Assembly: GCF_026230105.1 (NCBI RefSeq)
Contig: NC_079474.1
Coordinates: 32,812,294-32,876,293 of the forward strand
DNA from: Diorhabda sublineata
Lineage: Eukaryota > Arthropoda > Insecta > Coleoptera > Chrysomelidae
Direction of reading: 5' to 3'
Length of the DNA stretch: 64,000 bases
Part shown: piece after piece, positions 59,546 through 64,000 of the stretch
Layout: every line of letters starts with the position of its first letter
Numbering within the stretch: position 1 is the stretch's first letter
Translations under genes and position numbers: made by a program
Notes under the pieces: model-generated
Database searches by the model: none
What the model was told of the DNA's origin: nothing
Seen by the model: the letters and a program-made list of their open reading frames with translations, nothing else

Positions 59546-60171
59546 TTCAAAATATTAGTAAATTTATTGCAGTTAATAGTAAATGCCTCTAAAAAGATTA
59601 ATCCATTGAAAAAATGTAATCGAAATATAAACAATGAAATATGCCATAAGTATAATTTCTTCGGATACATCTTGTATCATTGCTTTTTACAAATTTCAAT
59701 TGATATGCCATATATGATCACATACGAAACGTTGTAGTTATTTATTTTTCAAAAAACATTAACAATAGGTTTGAAAACTATTTTTTCGGAAATAAAGTGG
59801 GTTTAAAAATAACTAAAAATATAAATTTTGATTAAAAAAATAATTGGTTATTGCACTTATCACCTTTGTAGACGTTTCAATATTGTTAAAAAAAATTTTT
59901 ACAAAAATAAAGATATTAAAGTGAAAAATAATTTTAAATTATTCGATTTTTGGTTAGGTTAGGTATTGCCAGTCATAATATTTAAGTCGTAGGGTCCGAA
60001 AAATCCTCTAACTTATATCCAGGATTTTTTCTTTTCGATATTACCAAAAATACATAAACCGACTTACTAGGTGAACCGTAAACCAATTTAATCATTAAGA
60101 ATCAATCCAAATTTGAAAGTAATAAAAATAAGTTCAATCTTCTATAAAATATAACCTCATTCTTTTTAATT

Positions 60172-60173
<2 letters not shown>

Positions 60174-60209
<36 letters not shown>
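60174..60209. repeat. (TA)n microsatellite
   Basis: About 18 TA units, near the left edge of the non-LTR fragment that follows. Confidence 0.95.
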
Positions 60210-60213
<4 letters not shown>

Positions 60214-60289
60214 TATAATTTTTTCAAATTATTATTTCCATCTAAATACATATTTCTTAAGTCTCAAGAAAAGAATGGTTTTGATACGA

Positions 60290-61048
60290 CCAGTGCAAAA
60301 CTAAAAGAGCTGCGAGCTAAAATAGAACCAACTTTGGAAAGGATGCAAAGTGAATTCAGGAAAAGCAGAAGAGCAAAAGATCATGAGTTCACTACAAAAG
60401 AAATAATTTATAGAATAATGGCAAGATCCAAATCATTATACATTCTTAGATATGGAAAAAGCTTTCGATAAAGTCCCACTAGTCACTAATTGCCCGTATA
60501 AAGAAACATGAAATCAAAGACGTCCACAACAGATGAAGGAGTGCGACAAGGAGACAGTCTGAGTCCATTATTATCCTTAGGTTTCATGGATGAATAATTT
60601 AGAAGTACAAAAAAAAACTAAACCTCTTCATAATGGATTTCGACAACTAAATATGCAGATGATATGATAATTATAGCAGATAATCAGAAGGATCTACAAG
60701 AAAATTTAAACAACTGGAACCAAGTATTCAAAGAAAACGGAATGAAAATGCACAAAAAGAAAACTAAAGTTATGGTCGTGGAAAATGTAAAAGAAAAAAT
60801 TGAAATCAGAGTTGAAGAGAAGTTTAAAGAACAAGTTAGTAGCTTCCAATACATAGGAATTATGCTAGAAAAAACAAGAAGACTGGATTTAGAATTTAAC
60901 TATAGAATAGAGGAGGTTTCATTAACAAGAAAAGAAATCTCCAAAGGAAATTCTCGCATATGGCTGTGAATCTTTGATATTTACAGAAAAATACAAAAAG
61001 CAAAAGTGTTACAGCAGAGATACACTCAGAAAATCGCACATAAAAAAG
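60290..61048 (+). pseudogene. Non-LTR reverse transcriptase relic
   Basis: RT motifs appear in order in broken frames: FLDMEKAFDKVPL (60449-60487), GVRQGDSLSPLL (60540-60575), YADDMIIIADNQKDLQENLN (60653 on), then a frame to 60969 with GMKMHKKKTKVMVVEN and SSFQYIGIMLEK. This is the palm with the YADD active site followed by the thumb-like region of an RTE/CR1-type element. Deletions separate the first blocks. Confidence 0.87.
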
Positions 61049-61570
61049 ATTTAAACGTTGAACCTAAAGGAGACAACTAGTTTGGTGGGGGCCACCTTCA
61101 AAGGATGGATAACACAGTGCCAGTTAAGGAAATATGGGAAAGGAAAATGTCAGGAGAAAGGAAGACCTCGAGCAACATGGGACAACAAGAAAGGAAATAT
61201 CTTAAAAAACGGAAAATAAAATTTAAACGTTGAACCCAAATATTAATATGTATATACAAAGGAGACAACTAGTTTGATGGGGGCCATCTACAAAGGATGG
61301 ATAACACAGTGCCAGTTAAGAAAATTTGGGAAAGGAAGACCTCGAGCAACATAGGACAACAAGAAAGGAAAAATCTTAAAAAAGAGAAAATAAGATTTAA
61401 ACGTTGAACTCATACAGGAATAAATACAAAGGACACAACTAATTTGGTGGGGCCACCTATGCCAGTCAAGAAAATATGGGAAAGGAAAATGTCAGAAAAA
61501 AGGAAGACACCGAGCAGCATGGGACAATACGAAAGGAAAAATCATAAAAAAGGAAAAATCACGGGTTGAA
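61049..61570 (+). repeat. Tandemly triplicated retrotransposon tail, unit about 172 bp
   Basis: Three copies begin with atttaaacgttgaac at about 61050, 61221 and 61396. In the best copy a frame reads GHLQRMDNTVPVKEIWERKM and, after a shift, GRPRATWDN, the conserved C-terminal signature of insect RTE-like ORF2 proteins. The copies differ by small deletions. The first follows directly after the RT relic, so this is the 3' end of the element, amplified. Confidence 0.85.
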
Positions 61571-63584
61571 GCGAAAAATTATGAGGAAAATGAAAAGAAC
61601 TGCAAACTTTTTAAAAGGAATTATCTAAATTGTCAAATTAACACCCCTACACTCTGTAAAGTAAAAAAAGAAACAGATTGTATATATAGTAAATATAAGA
61701 ATTACACATAAAAAAATATACCATAAAACTATATAAAAGTGTAAATGTTATAACCACCCTGTAACACCATATCATTATTGCTTTCACTTCGCTAAACAAA
61801 TGGATTATAAAAAATAATTTTTTGTATATAAATAAATTAAAAATGGCTTAAATAAAATAATCATTTTAAATAAAAAGAACGATTGTATAACTTTTTTTGG
61901 AATAAAAATTTATGTAATTTTTTTTATAATTTGTTGAAGCAAGATATAAATTCGTCCGTCGCTTGTCAAATAGAAAAAAAAAATCAGTCTCTAAACCTAT
62001 GTTGTAACTAAAAAAAAAACTTAAACAAAAATTGTATCAGAAAATAGTCAGAAATTGTTGTAGTCCATAATCAACACGATTCTCCAACTATTTTCTCCAA
62101 ATCGTGAGGAACCACAATATTTGACACCCAGATTCTGTAATTCTACTTCGTATACAGGGTGTTCCCGATAAAAAAAGGAACATCATGTATGTATGTAAGT
62201 CACTTATCTAGGACGTGGAACTCTTGTGTGTATACTTAGATTCGGCCAACCTGTGTATCGATAGTGACGTTGCGCCTTCACCTGATTGCACCACCTGTAA
62301 AGCACCAAATCTCCTTAATACGACATCCGTCTGCTCAGGCCCGGACTGGACCGTCCCGACGGACCTAATACCCAAATTACCGCTCCGAAACGTCATTTAA
62401 CTATTTTCGATACTCATCTTTAGTACTTTGTATATTGGCATAATTAAATAATGAAAGATATAAAAAAATTCGACAATAATTGATCAAACAATTAATTAAT
62501 CAATATTATGTTGTGAAAATGCTGTTTATATTGATTTAAAATTATTGTGATAAAAAAGAAAACGAAATTGAAAACAAATGAATTATAAGAAAGTTGAAAA
62601 TCATTAATTTCAATAAATACTATTCAAAAATATTTTGATTAGATAATATTAATTAAAATCTATGACTTATTTATTTAAAATACACAAAAAAATATTTTTA
62701 CGTACTTAAATCAGTTAATCGACGTCAATATACAAAATACTACCTTGAACAATCGAAATATAACCTCAAAACGAAAGCAGTGAGCTACCCTCACCTAATA
62801 GTCGTTTTGTATTTATTTTATTATCAAAAGTTTAAATAATATGACATTTGTTAAGCAAAAATTCAACTTTTTTGTTACTAAACCAACCGATTTAAGAGAA
62901 AAAAAAACACTTTTCTTCATTTTCGACTCAAGTTTAGATGTAAAACATGTAAAACCTTTTTTATATGCCTCACCCAGTCCGGACCTGTTCTTTACAAAAA
63001 TTCAAAGCATCTTACATCACAACATAAAACAAAAACGGTAACGATATAATATAAATTCGGGAAACCACCACCACATATAATTAGCAATCCTTTTTTAAAC
63101 GTTTCAACCCCATTAGATAAATTTTTGCCCCCATTTAAAAAAATTCAACTAAATATTCATAATGTATAAATAAATAGCATGTGTTGATATAAAACCATGG
63201 TTCGGTTGAAAATAACTAGCTTTGCAATTTTGTAGTGTAGCTGAAGCTGATTCGGTGCTGAAAATTCAAGCGAGTGACTTAAATTTAACATTATCACATC
63301 TGCAAACATAAATTTCATTTTCATTTATAAAATTTTAATCATATTTCGATATTAAGTATCTTTATATATAGGGAAATGTGATTTCCAACCATTATTTTAT
63401 TATTCATTATATTTAGGCTTTAAATCAATTATTAGATTCTGCTCATAACAACTCATTCTGGTGATAAAGGGGATTCACACGATTCCGGTGTAACTGAAAC
63501 AAGTACTCAAATCAATAAATAAAATAATTCTCCCTTTGTTTTACTGCTTTTCTACAAGTTTTCAAATAGTTGATCTACTCATAG
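61571..63584. other. Intergenic, nothing certain
   Basis: AT-rich. A phrase tacagggtgttcccgata at about 62153 resembles a transposon terminus, but no partner was found. Overlapping opposite-strand frames at 62208-62400 have no family resemblance. Confidence 0.45.
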
Positions 63585-63850
63585 AAAAACAAAACCTACT
63601 TTTATTTACTTCACAAAACTACTGACTAAAAGGCCTACTTGCTCAAGTACTAAATCATTGAATTTACTCGGTTCTTGTATGAGGATGATGAAATGACATT
63701 TCAATGAATTGTTGCTAATCGAAACTAAAACTTCAATAGTCAAATGAACTGAGCTATCATATCTATAACCAATCGAAAAACAAAACCTTCTATTTACTTG
63801 AAAAAACTACTGACTAAAAGGCCTATTTGCTCAAGTACTAAGTCAACTAA
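63585..63850 (+). repeat. Two-copy direct repeat, spacing about 190 bp
   Basis: actactgactaaaaggccta followed by ttgctcaagtacta occurs at about 63617 and again at about 63807, both preceded by aaaacaaaacct and a tttact run. Non-coding. The window ends 150 bp later with no further feature. Confidence 0.8.
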
Positions 63851-64000
63851 ACATTCATTTCACTTCACAAAATCTGATGAACAGTCCAGGGTAGACTATA
63901 CATCAATAAGTCAAAGTGTTAGCGAGGTAGATTCACGGCCTTTAGACTCTAGCACATCTAATCTAATCTAAACAATCATGTTTATAACTAATCGAAAATT

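Noticed and set aside
62208..62400. Overlapping 61-62-residue frames on opposite strands
   Set aside because: No family match; equally open on both strands, as expected by chance in a locally GC-richer patch.

Overview
This is an AT-rich insect nuclear genome window. It has intron-split genes with GT-AG splice sites, insect-type transposons (hAT, piggyBac, mariner, gypsy-like LTR, RTE/jockey-like non-LTR elements), and interstitial runs of the insect telomere-type motif TTAGG. I cannot fix the order; a beetle or hemipteran-like genome would fit. There is no bacterial, viral or organellar gene content, no CRISPR array, and no rRNA or convincing tRNA gene. Only three genes look host-encoded and intact: an uncharacterised 438-residue basic phosphoprotein-like gene (24955-26271, +), a cyclophilin A/Cyp1 gene (40547-36693, -) and a CCAR1 orthologue (41158-49693, +).

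Layout. 1-8.7 kb: non-coding; several copies of one dispersed repeat family in both orientations, a 156-bp satellite apparently derived from it (6513-8158), a 414-bp-spaced direct duplication, palindromes and a non-LTR remnant. 9.5-10.5 kb: the integrase end of a gypsy-like LTR element with a possible 3' LTR. 11-12.2 kb: a 42-bp minisatellite with higher-order structure. 13.6-14.5 kb: a tandem repeat of about 106 bp and a mariner N-terminal relic. 15.88-20.53 kb: a hAT transposon with a perfect 8-bp target duplication, itself interrupted by a second hAT at 17720-20241. 21-22.2 kb: a mariner-type relic and a TTAGG-bounded repeat. 22.7-24.9 kb: a piggyBac element with TTAA duplications and terminal inverted repeats, ending about 80 bp before the splice acceptor of the 438-residue gene. 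26.3-36.6 kb: gene-poor, with a foldback element, a deleted mariner, a small MITE and degenerate tandem repeats.

36.7-49.7 kb is the gene-dense part. Cyclophilin and CCAR1 are arranged head to head, with about 610 bp between their start codons. The cyclophilin first exon encodes a possible mitochondrial leader followed by a second in-frame Met that would give the standard cytosolic protein. CCAR1 has seven visible coding exons (S1-like, DBC1, SAP, EF-hand-like, coiled coil). Two of its introns hold antisense non-LTR retrotransposon fragments. 49.8-64 kb is gene-free, with a series of short inverted-repeat elements (MITEs), an internally deleted mariner, diverged repeats and a non-LTR reverse transcriptase relic whose C-terminal tail is tandemly triplicated.

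The three host genes have no obvious functional link. What stands out is the density of nested and internally deleted transposons with preserved boundaries.
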